A DNA stretch of 64,000 nt from DASQFQ01 sp038238015 (GTDB lineage Bacteria; Actinomycetota; Thermoleophilia; Solirubrobacterales; Solirubrobacteraceae). Shown in pieces: positions 1-6,796 of the stretch. The DNA lies in contig JBBRYA010000013.1 of NCBI GenBank assembly GCA_038238015.1, forward strand, positions 1 through 64,000. The letters are read 5' to 3'. A model generated the notes under the pieces. It was given only the letters and a program-made list of their open reading frames with translations, was not told the DNA's origin and searched no databases. The translations under genes were made by a program, and so were the position numbers. Every line of letters starts with the position of its first letter. Within the stretch, counting starts at the first letter, position 1.

Positions 1-1
1 C

Positions 2-289
2 TACCTGCTGCCCTTCGACCAGCGCTCCTACTGGGCCACGATCGTCGCGTCCAACATCACGGCCTCGGGCCCGCTGGCCGGCCCCTTCCTGGGTGACTTC
101 CTGCGCGGAGGCGCGGAGTTCGGGGCGACCACGCTCTCGCGCTTCTACGCGATCCACATGCTGCTCGTCCCAGGGGCGATAGCGGCGCTGATCGGCGCGC
201 ACCTGTACCTCGTCGCCAAGCTCGGCACCACGGCGCCCCCGTGGCTGAAGGCCGAGGAGCCCGAGGGCCTGCGGCGGGAGCGCGTGTAG
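2..289 (+). CDS. qcrB: Cytochrome b, C-terminal end of the N-terminal (four-helix) subunit, partial
   Basis: The gene enters from the left edge in frame 2 and ends at TAG 287-289, so only about 95 C-terminal residues are visible. They read as the end of a cytochrome b N-domain: a Qo-side stretch (ASNITASGPLAGPFLGDFLRGG), then a helix with FYAIHMLLVPG, whose His is the typical haem-ligand position of helix D. The next gene, 13 bp downstream, supplies the cytochrome b C-domain, so cytochrome b is split in two here as in b6f-type complexes. It would act in the membrane as the quinol-oxidising core of a menaquinol:cytochrome c reductase. The assignment is firm; the full length and start are outside the window. 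Confidence 0.85.
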   Translation, partial: YLLPFDQRSYWATIVASNITASGPLAGPFLGDFLRGGAEFGATTLSRFYAIHMLLVPGAIAALIGAHLYLVAKLGTTAPPWLKAEEPEGLRRERV

Positions 290-302
290 TGGTGAGCCGC
301 TC

Positions 303-1016
303 ATGAACCGCCGCGAGAAGGAGGCCTACCTCCGCGAGTACTCGATCCTGAAGTCCCAGGGCAAGCCGTTCTTCCCCTACGCGGTGGCCAAGGACGGCGC
401 CATGGCGTGCGTGGTGATGCTCGTCATCATCGCGATGTCGATCATCCTCGGCGCCGAGCTGGGCCCGAAGGCCGACCCGACCACGACGACCTACGTCCCG
501 CGGCCGGAGTGGTACTTCTTCTTCCTCTTCGAACTGCTGCGCGTGATCAAGCCGGCGGTGCTGACGCCGGTGGCGACGATCGGGATCCCCACGGTCTGCA
601 TGGTCCTGCTGCTGCTGCTGCCGTTCTATGACCGCAGCGCCGAGCGGCGCCCGGAGCGGCGCCCCGTGGCGACCATCGCCGGCATCCTCACGATCATCGC
701 CATGGGCTACCTGACCTTCCTGGGGGCGACCGCCGGGTCGCCGAACGAGATCGACATGGCGGTCGCCAAGCAGTACGAGCCGGGCAAGCTCGTGATGGCC
801 CAGTCGGGCTGCCTGGCCTGCCACAAGGTCGGTGAGAACGGCAACGGCGGCCCGGGCCCGAACCTCACCAAGGTCGCCGACAAGCTGCCCAAGGCCGCGA
901 TCCGCCGAACGCTCGAGAACCCGACGGCGCCGATGCCGTCCTACCGCAACCTGCCCGAGAACAAGAAGAAGGACCTCGTGAACTTCCTCGCGCAGCTCGG
1001 CGGCGGGCCCAAGTAG
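303..1016 (+). CDS. Cytochrome b C-terminal domain (subunit IV-like) fused to a cytochrome c domain
   Basis: This 237-residue protein has two parts. Residues 1-140 are a subunit IV-like cytochrome b C-domain with three hydrophobic helices (about 33-50, 85-107, 122-141) and the Qo-site PEWY motif at residues 68-71. Residues 150-237 are a small class I cytochrome c with the haem motif CLACH at 170-174 and a probable axial Met in APMPSY near residue 211. The fusion would place a covalent haem c next to the quinol-oxidation site, replacing or supplementing a separate cytochrome c. It follows the split cytochrome b and precedes menG and a polyprenyl synthase, fitting a menaquinone-based chain. ATG start 13 bp after the previous stop. 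The domain calls are clear; the name of the whole complex is inference. Confidence 0.9.
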   Translation: MNRREKEAYLREYSILKSQGKPFFPYAVAKDGAMACVVMLVIIAMSIILGAELGPKADPTTTTYVPRPEWYFFFLFELLRVIKPAVLTPVATIGIPTVCMVLLLLLPFYDRSAERRPERRPVATIAGILTIIAMGYLTFLGATAGSPNEIDMAVAKQYEPGKLVMAQSGCLACHKVGENGNGGPGPNLTKVADKLPKAAIRRTLENPTAPMPSYRNLPENKKKDLVNFLAQLGGGPK

Positions 1017-1030
1017 CAGCCGACGGCGCG

Positions 1031-1738
1031 ATGGCAACCGGCGCCCGCTCGGGCAGGCTCGAGGAGGGGCAGGTGCGCGCGATGTTCGACGGCATCGCGG
1101 GCCTGTACGACCTCATGAACACGGTCATGACGGCCGGGCTTCACCACCGCTGGCGCGAGCGCGCCGCCGACCTCGCGCTCGTCGGCCCCGGCTCGCGGGC
1201 ACTCGACGTGGCCACCGGCACCGGAGACCTGGCGATCGAGCTCGCCCGCCGCGTCGCCCCGGGCGGCGAGGTCGTCGGCTCGGACTTCTCGGAGGGGATG
1301 CTCGACCGTGCCCGCGCGAAGTCGACCGGAGGGGGCCTGCGCTGGGAGTGGGGCAACGCGCTGGCGCTGCCCTACGGCGACGACGGCTTCGATGCCGCGA
1401 CGGTCGGCTTCGGCGCGCGCAACTTCTCAGACCTCGAGTTAGGGCTGCGCGAGATGGTCCGGGTCGTGCGGCCCGGCGGGCGCGTCGTCGTGCTCGAGAT
1501 CACGACCCCGACCAAGCCGCCGCTGTCGACGTTCTTCTCCGTCTGGTTCGACCGCGTGGTGCCGCTGCTCGGGCGGCTGACGAGCTCGGAGGCCTACACC
1601 TACCTCCCGAGCTCGGTCAAGCGCTTTCCCGCGCCCGAGGCGCTCGGCGCGGCGATGGCGCGCGCGGGGCTCGCCGACGTCCGCTGGGTCCTCACCGCCG
1701 GCGGGATCATCGCGCTGCACTCCGGGACGGTCGCATAG
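1031..1738 (+). CDS. menG: Demethylmenaquinone methyltransferase (UbiE/MenG family)
   Basis: This is a 235-residue class I SAM-dependent methyltransferase. Family signatures are MFDGIAGLYDLMN at residues 18-30, the SAM-binding motif I LDVATGTGDLA near residues 58-68, and a DFSEGML acidic loop after it. It catalyses the last step of menaquinone synthesis, methylation of demethylmenaquinone, in the cytoplasm at the membrane. It begins 14 bp after the cytochrome b/c fusion stop, and its own TAG overlaps by one base the GTG of the polyprenyl synthase (1738). The three genes therefore look co-transcribed, linking quinone head-group and tail synthesis to the quinol-oxidising complex. UbiE and MenG are homologous; a high-GC Gram-positive context favours menaquinone. 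Confidence 0.9.
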   Translation: MATGARSGRLEEGQVRAMFDGIAGLYDLMNTVMTAGLHHRWRERAADLALVGPGSRALDVATGTGDLAIELARRVAPGGEVVGSDFSEGMLDRARAKSTGGGLRWEWGNALALPYGDDGFDAATVGFGARNFSDLELGLREMVRVVRPGGRVVVLEITTPTKPPLSTFFSVWFDRVVPLLGRLTSSEAYTYLPSSVKRFPAPEALGAAMARAGLADVRWVLTAGGIIALHSGTVA

Positions 1739-2709
1739 TGGCCTCCGCCGAGGCCGTCGCCGCGGTCATCGAGGCGGGCGGCGCGCATGTCCCGGGGTTG
1801 ATGGCGCGGCTCGAGGAGCGCCTGGCGACGCTCGCCACGTCTCACGGCGCCGTGCTCGCCGAGCACGCGGGGTCGACGATCGCCGCCGGCGGCAAGCGCC
1901 TGCGTCCGCTGCTGGTCTTCGTCGCCGCCGGGCCGCCCGAGGGCGACGACGCCGGCCTGCTGCGCGCCGCGGTGGCCGTCGAGCTGATCCACTCGGCCAC
2001 GCTCGTCCACGACGACGTGCTCGACGCAGCGGCGCTGCGCCGTGGCCGGCCGACGGTCGTCGCCAGCGCCGGCCGCGAGGTCGCCACGGCCACCGGCGAC
2101 CTGCTCTTCTCGCGCGCCTTCGCCGAGCTGGCGGCCAATCGCCGCGCCGACGAGCTGCGGGTGCTCTCAGACGCGTCCTCCGCGCTCGCCGGCGGCGAGC
2201 TGCTCCAGCGCGCCGACGCCTGGAACCTCGCGATCACGCGCGAGCGCTACGAGCAGCGCTGCGACCTCAAGACCGCGCGGCTGTTCCAGGCGGCGTGCGA
2301 GCTCGGCGCCCTCGAGGGCGGCGTGGCGGCCGAGCCGCTCGGGCGCTTCGGGCGCCGCATCGGCCTCGCCTTCCAGCTGCTCGACGACGTGCTCGACGTC
2401 TCGGGCCCGCCCGACCGAACGGGCAAGCACCGCGGGACCGACCTGCTCGACGGCACGGTCACGCTGCCGTTGATCCTCGCGCGCGAGCACGATCGCGCGC
2501 TGGCGCAGCTCGACCTGCGCAGCGTGCGCACGCCGGCGCGCGCGGAGGAGGTCTGCGACGCAATCGAGGCCACCGGGGTGCTGGAGGCCGCGCGCGCCGA
2601 GGCGCTGGAGATCGTGGCCGAGGCCAAGGAAGAGCTGCCGTCGCTCGCGCCCGCGCAGCGCGGGGCACTCGAGCTGGTGGCCGACGGCGTCGTCGACCGC
2701 TACAGCTGA
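1738..2709 (+). CDS. Polyprenyl diphosphate synthase (trans, hepta/octaprenyl type)
   Basis: A 323-residue trans-isoprenyl diphosphate synthase. The first Asp-rich motif is DDVLD, following VELIHSATLVH, and the second is LLDDVLDV; upstream GGKRLRP provides the diphosphate-binding Lys/Arg. It makes the long prenyl chain for the menaquinone side chain from FPP or GGPP and IPP. The chosen start is GTG 1738, overlapping the menG stop by one base (TAGTG), because longer readings would run inside menG. Chain length cannot be read with confidence. The neighbourhood (menG directly upstream) argues for a menaquinone-tail enzyme rather than a carotenoid GGPP synthase. Confidence 0.88.
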   Translation: MASAEAVAAVIEAGGAHVPGLMARLEERLATLATSHGAVLAEHAGSTIAAGGKRLRPLLVFVAAGPPEGDDAGLLRAAVAVELIHSATLVHDDVLDAAALRRGRPTVVASAGREVATATGDLLFSRAFAELAANRRADELRVLSDASSALAGGELLQRADAWNLAITRERYEQRCDLKTARLFQAACELGALEGGVAAEPLGRFGRRIGLAFQLLDDVLDVSGPPDRTGKHRGTDLLDGTVTLPLILAREHDRALAQLDLRSVRTPARAEEVCDAIEATGVLEAARAEALEIVAEAKEELPSLAPAQRGALELVADGVVDRYS

Positions 2710-2710
2710 A

Positions 2711-3136
2711 CTAGAAGTCCATCGGCCAGATGGCGTCGAAGACCAGCGCGCGGGAGAAGCGCTCGATCTCGTCTTCCATGTTGGCCGTCACGAGCCGCTG
2801 AAGGTCGTCGATCAGGGCCTCGGTGCCCAGGTCCAGGTGCTCGTCGAAGCGATCGACCACCGTCTGCTCGTAGATCCCGACGTGCTCCCATTCGCAGTTG
2901 GGGCAGCGAAGGCCGACCTCCCAGTGCGTCGGGGAGGCCTCCTCCCATTCGGTCGGGTAGACGAGCTCCTGCTTGCACTCGGGGCAGACGTGCAGGTCGA
3001 GGACGGTGGCGGTGTCGAGCACCGGCGGCGCCTCGGTGACGAGCGCCTCGTTGTCGAAGTAGACGACCTCGATCGCGCGGCCCGATGGGAGGACCACCTT
3101 GCGCACGTAATGGGAGTTGTCTCGAGGCTGGCTCAT
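2711..3136 (-). CDS. Conserved zinc-ribbon protein of unknown function
   Basis: A 141-residue acidic soluble protein. Two CxxC pairs (CPEC and CPNC) about 25 residues apart in the middle predict a zinc ribbon, and the C-terminal half is rich in Asp/Glu (DRFDEHLDLG, MEDEIERF) and probably helical. I do not recognise the family beyond the ribbon. The start used is the ATG at 3136 (MSQPRDNSHY). A longer reading to 3265 would overlap the tatA region and its extra residues look non-coding. It converges on the polyprenyl synthase with one base between the stops and diverges from tatA. A nucleic-acid or regulatory role is possible but unproven. Confidence 0.7.
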   Translation of the reverse strand: MSQPRDNSHYVRKVVLPSGRAIEVVYFDNEALVTEAPPVLDTATVLDLHVCPECKQELVYPTEWEEASPTHWEVGLRCPNCEWEHVGIYEQTVVDRFDEHLDLGTEALIDDLQRLVTANMEDEIERFSRALVFDAIWPMDF

Positions 3137-3249
3137 GGTGCTAAATGGGGTGCTGCCCCCATCATCGGAACGGCGGTCGAAGAGCTTGACTGGGCCATCC
3201 GTCCAGCCGCCGGTGAGCCGGTAGCCTGGGTCCTGCGTAGGAACCCCCG

Positions 3250-3480
3250 ATGCCGTCAACCCCACTTGCCATATTTCAGACCGTCGGGCCGCTGGAGCTG
3301 GTGCTCCTGCTCGCGATCGTGGCGATCGTGTTCTCCAAGCGCCTGCCGGCGCTGGGGCGCCAGCTGGGGTCGGGGCTGCGTGGGCTCAAGGGCTCGCTGA
3401 CCGAGTCCAAGCACGACGACCACGACCGCGACCCCGAGCCCGAGACGCTCACGGGCGAGGTCGTGCGCGAGAAGCGCTAG
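3250..3480 (+). CDS. tatA: Twin-arginine translocase subunit TatA/TatE
   Basis: A 76-residue protein with the TatA plan: one N-terminal transmembrane helix (about residues 13-28, GPLELVLLLAIVAIVF), a hinge, an amphipathic helix (KRLPALGRQLGSGLRGLKGSL) and an acidic/basic tail. It oligomerises to form the pore for folded Tat substrates. tatC begins 18 bp downstream, so the pair is one operon, and no tatB is seen, as is usual in minimal TatAC systems. A possible Tat client for this block would be the Rieske protein of the bc complex, which lies outside the window. Confidence 0.9.
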   Translation: MPSTPLAIFQTVGPLELVLLLAIVAIVFSKRLPALGRQLGSGLRGLKGSLTESKHDDHDRDPEPETLTGEVVREKR

Positions 3481-3498
3481 CGGCGCGGGCCGCTCCCG

Positions 3499-4491
3499 AT
3501 GGCCACGGCACTCCGGCCGATCCAGCACGAGGCTCGGCTCAGCCTCGTCGAGCACCTGGACGAGCTGCGCAAGCGGCTGATCATCTGCATCGTCGTCTTC
3601 GTCGCGAGCTTCGGCATCTGCCTGTGGCAGAGCGACGCCCTGCTGAACATCATGAACCGGCCGCTCGTGCAGACGGCGTCCAAGAAGAACTTGAGCTCCA
3701 AGGACCCGTTCGAGCGCACCGCGACCTTCCAGGACAGCCTGAAGGCGACGCTGCTCGCCGACGCGCGCGACTACGACGCGATCGCCAGGACGGAGAAGAA
3801 CGCCGCGGTGAGCCACTCGTGGGCGCAGATCGCCCAGCGCAGCCGCGCGCTCGCCGCCACCGTGCCGCCCAGGCAGGCGCGGCGCCCGGTGACCCTCGGG
3901 GTCGGCGAGCCGTTCACCGCAACGGTGCGGGTCGCCGCCTACGGCGCGCTGCTGCTCGCCCTCCCGTTCCTGCTCTTCCAGGCCTACGCGTTCGTGCTGC
4001 CCGCGTTCTCCAGACGCGAGCGCCAGGTCGCGCTCCCGCTGATGGTGATGGTGCCGTTCCTGTTCATCGCCGGGGTGGTGTTCGCCTACTACGCGGTGCT
4101 GCCGCGGGCGATCAGCTTCCTCCAGAACTTCCACAGCGACCAGTACGACATCCTGCTCCAAGCCCGCGACTACTACAAGTTCTCGGTGACTCTGCTGATG
4201 ACGATGGGCCTGTGCTTCCAGATCCCCGTCGGCATCCTCGCGCTGGTGCGGATCGGGATCGTGTCGGTCGCCCAGCTGCGCGCCTACCGCCGCTACGCCC
4301 TGCTGGTCGTCGCGGTGGCCGCGATGCTGCTGCCGGGGCAGGACCCGGTGACGATGCTCTCGCTCATGGTGCCGCTCTACGTCCTCTATGAGGGCTCTAT
4401 CCTGTTGGCGTCGCTGATGGAACGCCGGAGCGCACGCACGGCGGCGCGCGAGGAGGCAGACCTGCTCGCGCACGACCCCGACGAGGACTAG
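3499..4491 (+). CDS. tatC: Twin-arginine translocase subunit TatC with a long first external loop
   Basis: The receptor subunit of the Tat pathway, 330 residues against about 240-260 in typical TatC. The N-terminal signature LVEHLDELRKRL (residues 16-27) is present, TM1 is about 27-44, and the TM2-proximal motif FVLPAFSRRER is at about 165-175, followed by four more hydrophobic helices and a charged tail. The extra length is a hydrophilic segment of roughly 70 residues (about 58-130) in the first external loop, where the substrate signal peptide and TatB/TatA dock. It is rich in Lys, Arg, Asp and Ala and looks helical. The reading frame is uninterrupted across it. The assignment is firm; the role of the insertion is unknown. 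Confidence 0.92.
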   Translation: MATALRPIQHEARLSLVEHLDELRKRLIICIVVFVASFGICLWQSDALLNIMNRPLVQTASKKNLSSKDPFERTATFQDSLKATLLADARDYDAIARTEKNAAVSHSWAQIAQRSRALAATVPPRQARRPVTLGVGEPFTATVRVAAYGALLLALPFLLFQAYAFVLPAFSRRERQVALPLMVMVPFLFIAGVVFAYYAVLPRAISFLQNFHSDQYDILLQARDYYKFSVTLLMTMGLCFQIPVGILALVRIGIVSVAQLRAYRRYALLVVAVAAMLLPGQDPVTMLSLMVPLYVLYEGSILLASLMERRSARTAAREEADLLAHDPDED

Positions 4492-4497
4492 GACCGC

Positions 4498-5199
4498 TTG
4501 CTCTTCGACCTGAGAGGCACCGGACGGCGCAGGACCGTCAAGATCGTCTACATCTCGCTCGCGTTCCTGATGGGCGGCGGCCTCGTGCTGTTCGGCATCG
4601 GCGGAGCGACCTCGGGCGGTCTGATCGATGCCATCACGCAGCGCGGCGGCTCGAGCGGTGACGGCTCGGACCGCTTCCGCAAGCTCGAGGCCGATGCAGC
4701 CGCGAAGACGCGGGCCAACCCGAAGGCCGCGCCCGCCTGGGCCGCGCTCGCCCGCGCGCGCTTCCAGCTCGCCGGCCAGGGCGAGAACTTCGACGTCGCC
4801 AAGAGCGACTTCACCGCCAACGGCCGCGCCCGGCTGACCGGCGCCGAGCAGGCGTGGGACCGCTACCTGGCGTTGAACCCGCCCAAGCCCGACGACCGCG
4901 TCGCCGGACTGATGGTCCAGGCCTTCACGGCGCTGGGCAAACCCAACAAGGCAGCCCAGGCCCAGGAGGTCATCACCACGGCGCGCCCGACCGCGGCGAC
5001 CTTCACGCAGCTCGCGGTCTACGCGTACTCCGCCGGCCAGTCGCGAAAGGGCGACCTCGCCGCCAAGAAGGCCATCGAGCTCACCGACCCCGACATGCGC
5101 CAGGCCCTCAAGGGCCAGCTCGACCAAGCCAAGGCACAGGCTGCCACCTCGGCCGTCGGCGGCGCGGCCGCCGGGGGCACCCCGAGCCCCACGCCGTAG
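4498..5199 (+). CDS. Membrane-anchored TPR-like protein
   Basis: A 233-residue protein with a basic N-terminus, one transmembrane helix (about residues 15-37, VKIVYISLAFLMGGGLVLFGI) and a soluble part of degenerate tetratricopeptide-like helical repeats (AAPAWAALARARFQLAGQ, GLMVQAFTALGKPNKAAQ, FTQLAVYAYSAGQSRKGD), ending in an Ala/Gly/Pro tail. The likely start is TTG 4498, six bases after the tatC stop, which makes it the last gene of the tat operon. TPR proteins are scaffolds; a link to Tat export or envelope assembly is only suggested by position. It ends 20 bp before tRNA-Lys. Confidence 0.72.
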   Translation: MLFDLRGTGRRRTVKIVYISLAFLMGGGLVLFGIGGATSGGLIDAITQRGGSSGDGSDRFRKLEADAAAKTRANPKAAPAWAALARARFQLAGQGENFDVAKSDFTANGRARLTGAEQAWDRYLALNPPKPDDRVAGLMVQAFTALGKPNKAAQAQEVITTARPTAATFTQLAVYAYSAGQSRKGDLAAKKAIELTDPDMRQALKGQLDQAKAQAATSAVGGAAAGGTPSPTP

Positions 5200-5219
5200 G
5201 TTCTAGACTTCCGCGTCGC

Positions 5220-5292
5220 GCCCTTGTAGCTCAACTGGCAGAGCAGCGGACTCTTAATCCGAAGGTTCCAGGTTCGATTCCTGGCGGGGGCA
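5220..5292 (+). tRNA. tRNA-Lys (anticodon CTT)
   Basis: A full cloverleaf can be drawn. The acceptor stem is GCCCTTG (5220-5226) with CGGGGGC (5285-5291), discriminator A at 5292, and no encoded CCA. The anticodon loop CTCTTAA (5251-5257) gives anticodon CTT, for Lys AAG codons. The T arm GGTTC GATTC is intact. The 3' part, 5251-5292, is duplicated at 14856-14897, marking this gene as the attachment site of the downstream integrative element; the copy here is complete and should be functional. Confidence 0.96.
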
Positions 5293-5293
5293 T
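5251..5293 (+). repeat. attL: 43-bp direct repeat inside tRNA-Lys
   Basis: The 43 bases from the anticodon loop to one base past the tRNA 3' end are identical to 14856-14898 (offset 9605). Identity stops on both sides: position 5250 is A against T, and 5294 is A against T. This is the left boundary of an element that integrated by site-specific recombination in the tRNA 3' half and rebuilt it. Confidence 0.95.
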
Positions 5294-5300
5294 AGGACGA

Positions 5301-5325
5301 AGGCCTGCAATTGCGGGCCTTTTCT
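5301..5325 (+). terminator. Rho-independent terminator after tRNA-Lys
   Basis: An 8-bp stem, AGGCCTGC (5301-5308) with GCGGGCCT (5313-5320, one G-T pair), encloses the loop AATT and is followed by TTTTCTTT. It lies inside the element, so it is the element's own insulator between tRNA-Lys transcription and the integrase gene. Confidence 0.75.
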
Positions 5326-5354
5326 TTGGGCCGGGCAGGGGGCGAATTTCGACC

Positions 5355-5398
5355 GTGTCCCAACTATGTCCCGAGAATGGCGCCGATCTCGGGACACG
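5355..5398. promoter_or_regulatory. Left arm: three TGTCCC-type repeats, including a hairpin over the integrase start
   Basis: GTGTCCC at 5355-5361 and ATGTCCC at 5366-5372 are direct copies 11 bp apart, and an inverted GGGACAC lies at 5391-5397. The second and third copies are the ends of a perfect 10-bp inverted repeat (TGTCCCGAGA 5367-5376, TCTCGGGACA 5387-5396) whose 10-base spacer holds the integrase ATG (5377). The same heptamer occurs three times at the right end (14751-14801). The repeats could be arm-type integrase sites and/or an autoregulatory operator; function is inference. Confidence 0.55.
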
Positions 5399-6528
5399 TC
5401 TACCGGCATGAGGGCCGCCGGGGCCCGGTCTGGCGAGCGAAGTACCGGTTGCCGGACGGCCGCCAGGTCCACCGCAGGATCGGACCGGCGTGGACGGAGC
5501 GCGGCCGACCGCGTGCGGGCTACTTCACGAAGCGAACCGCGCAGGCGTGGCTGCGCGAACTGCTCGAGCAGGCGCACGCGGGAGTGCTCCCGGGGATGGT
5601 GCGAACCGGCGTCACATTCGCCGACGCCGCCGCTGAGTTCCTCCGCCACGTCGAGCACGACCTCGATCGCAAGCCGTCCACGGTGGCGGACTACCGCTCG
5701 GTGATTCGCGCGCACCTGCTGCCAGCGTTCGGGGCGCTGCGGCTGGAGGACGTCACCGCCGACCGCATCGAGGCCTGGAAGGCGACGCTCCGCCTCAGCA
5801 ACCGCACGAAGATCAAGCTCCTGACGGTGTTGAGCGGCGTCCTCGCGCGAGCCCGGCGCGTGCACAAGCTTCGCTACAGCCCGATGCTCGAGGTCGAGAA
5901 GCCACGGCACCGCGCATCGGCGGCCATCGAGGTCTTCTCGCCAGAGGAAATCGGGGCGCTCGTGCGCGCCGCCGACTCCGAGCAGGACGGCGCACTGTTT
6001 CTGACCGCAGCGTTCACCGGCCTCCGCCGCGGCGAGCTGGTGGCGCTCCGGCGGCGCGACGTGGACTTCGTCGCGCAGCGAGTCCGGGTCTCTGGGTCAT
6101 ACGCCGGCGGCCGCCTCACGACACCGAAGAGCGGCAAGGTCCGCTCGGTTCCGTTGGCGCCCGACGTGGCGAGTGCGCTCGCGCGCCTGACGAAGCGCGA
6201 GCTCTGGACCGGCGACGACGACCTCGTCTTCCCGGGCGGCACCGGCCGATACCTCGATCCGTCGACGCTGTCGAAGCGCTACCGGGCTGCTCTCGCGCGA
6301 GCGGGCTTGCGAACACTCCGCTTCCACGACCTGCGCCACACCTTCGGGACGCGCATGATCGCCAAGGCCGACATCCGCCGCGTCCAGGAGTGGATGGGCC
6401 ATGCGGACGTCGCCACGACGATGAAGTACCTCCACTACGTCGAGCGGCCGGACGAGGCGGCGCTTGTGGCCGAGGCGTTCGCCCGCGAACCCACGCCGCC
6501 GAGCGACGGTGTCAATGCAGCGGCATGA
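5377..6528 (+). CDS. int: Tyrosine site-specific recombinase (integrase) of the element
   Basis: A 383-residue phage-type tyrosine integrase. The N-terminal part (about 1-70) resembles an arm-binding domain. A core-binding SAM-like domain follows (TFADAAAEFLRHVEHDL, about 85-170), then the catalytic domain with Arg in TGLRRGEL, Lys in the beta-hairpin TPKSGKVRSVPL, HDLRHTFGT (His and second Arg), GH in EWMGHAD and the nucleophile Tyr in TTMKYLHY. All catalytic positions are present. The start chosen is ATG 5377; the frame stays open upstream to TTG 5311, but that would begin inside the terminator hairpin. It sits 84 bp from attL and converges with the xis-like gene (17-bp overlap of the 3' ends). 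It should integrate and, with a recombination directionality factor, excise the element. Confidence 0.93.
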   Translation: MAPISGHVYRHEGRRGPVWRAKYRLPDGRQVHRRIGPAWTERGRPRAGYFTKRTAQAWLRELLEQAHAGVLPGMVRTGVTFADAAAEFLRHVEHDLDRKPSTVADYRSVIRAHLLPAFGALRLEDVTADRIEAWKATLRLSNRTKIKLLTVLSGVLARARRVHKLRYSPMLEVEKPRHRASAAIEVFSPEEIGALVRAADSEQDGALFLTAAFTGLRRGELVALRRRDVDFVAQRVRVSGSYAGGRLTTPKSGKVRSVPLAPDVASALARLTKRELWTGDDDLVFPGGTGRYLDPSTLSKRYRAALARAGLRTLRFHDLRHTFGTRMIAKADIRRVQEWMGHADVATTMKYLHYVERPDEAALVAEAFAREPTPPSDGVNAAA

Positions 6529-6796
6529 CGCGACTCGCGACGATCCACGCGTCGAGGTCGCTTCGCACGAAGAGTGTCCCGCGACCGACCTTGACGTGGG
6601 GGAGCCGACGGCTCCGGGTGAGCTCGTAGACGGTCGATCGCGGGATGCGCAGGAGGGACGCGACGTCGTCCGCAGTGAGCAGGGGTCCGGCAAGTAGCGG
6701 GAGCTCCGTTCGCGCCTGGACCTCGGTCCCGTCCCTCCCGGCGCCGGTGGGCGGCGGGCCGCCATTCAGCGGTGCGGGTGCTCGACGTGTCGCCAT
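6512..6796 (-). CDS. AlpA/excisionase-family HTH protein
   Basis: A 94-residue protein. A disordered Pro/Gly-rich N-terminus leads to a MerR-like winged helix in residues 42-85: LLTADDVASLLRIPRSTVYELTR, then LPHVKVGRGTLFVRSDLDAW. This is the pattern of excisionases and AlpA regulators (helix_turn_helix_17). It would bind att arms to steer the integrase towards excision and/or control transfer genes. Its ATG (6794-6796) overlaps the relaxase stop by one base (TGATG on the minus strand), so it is translated from the relaxase message. It lies tail to tail with int. Confidence 0.82.
   Translation of the reverse strand: MATRRAPAPLNGGPPPTGAGRDGTEVQARTELPLLAGPLLTADDVASLLRIPRSTVYELTRSRRLPHVKVGRGTLFVRSDLDAWIVASRVMPLH

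Noticed and set aside
3256..5127. A 623-residue minus-strand reading frame over tatA/tatC/TPR
   Set aside because: Its composition (His, Arg, Glu, Gln-rich without hydrophobic segments) is typical of the antisense of GC-rich genes, and the plus-strand proteins have clear families.
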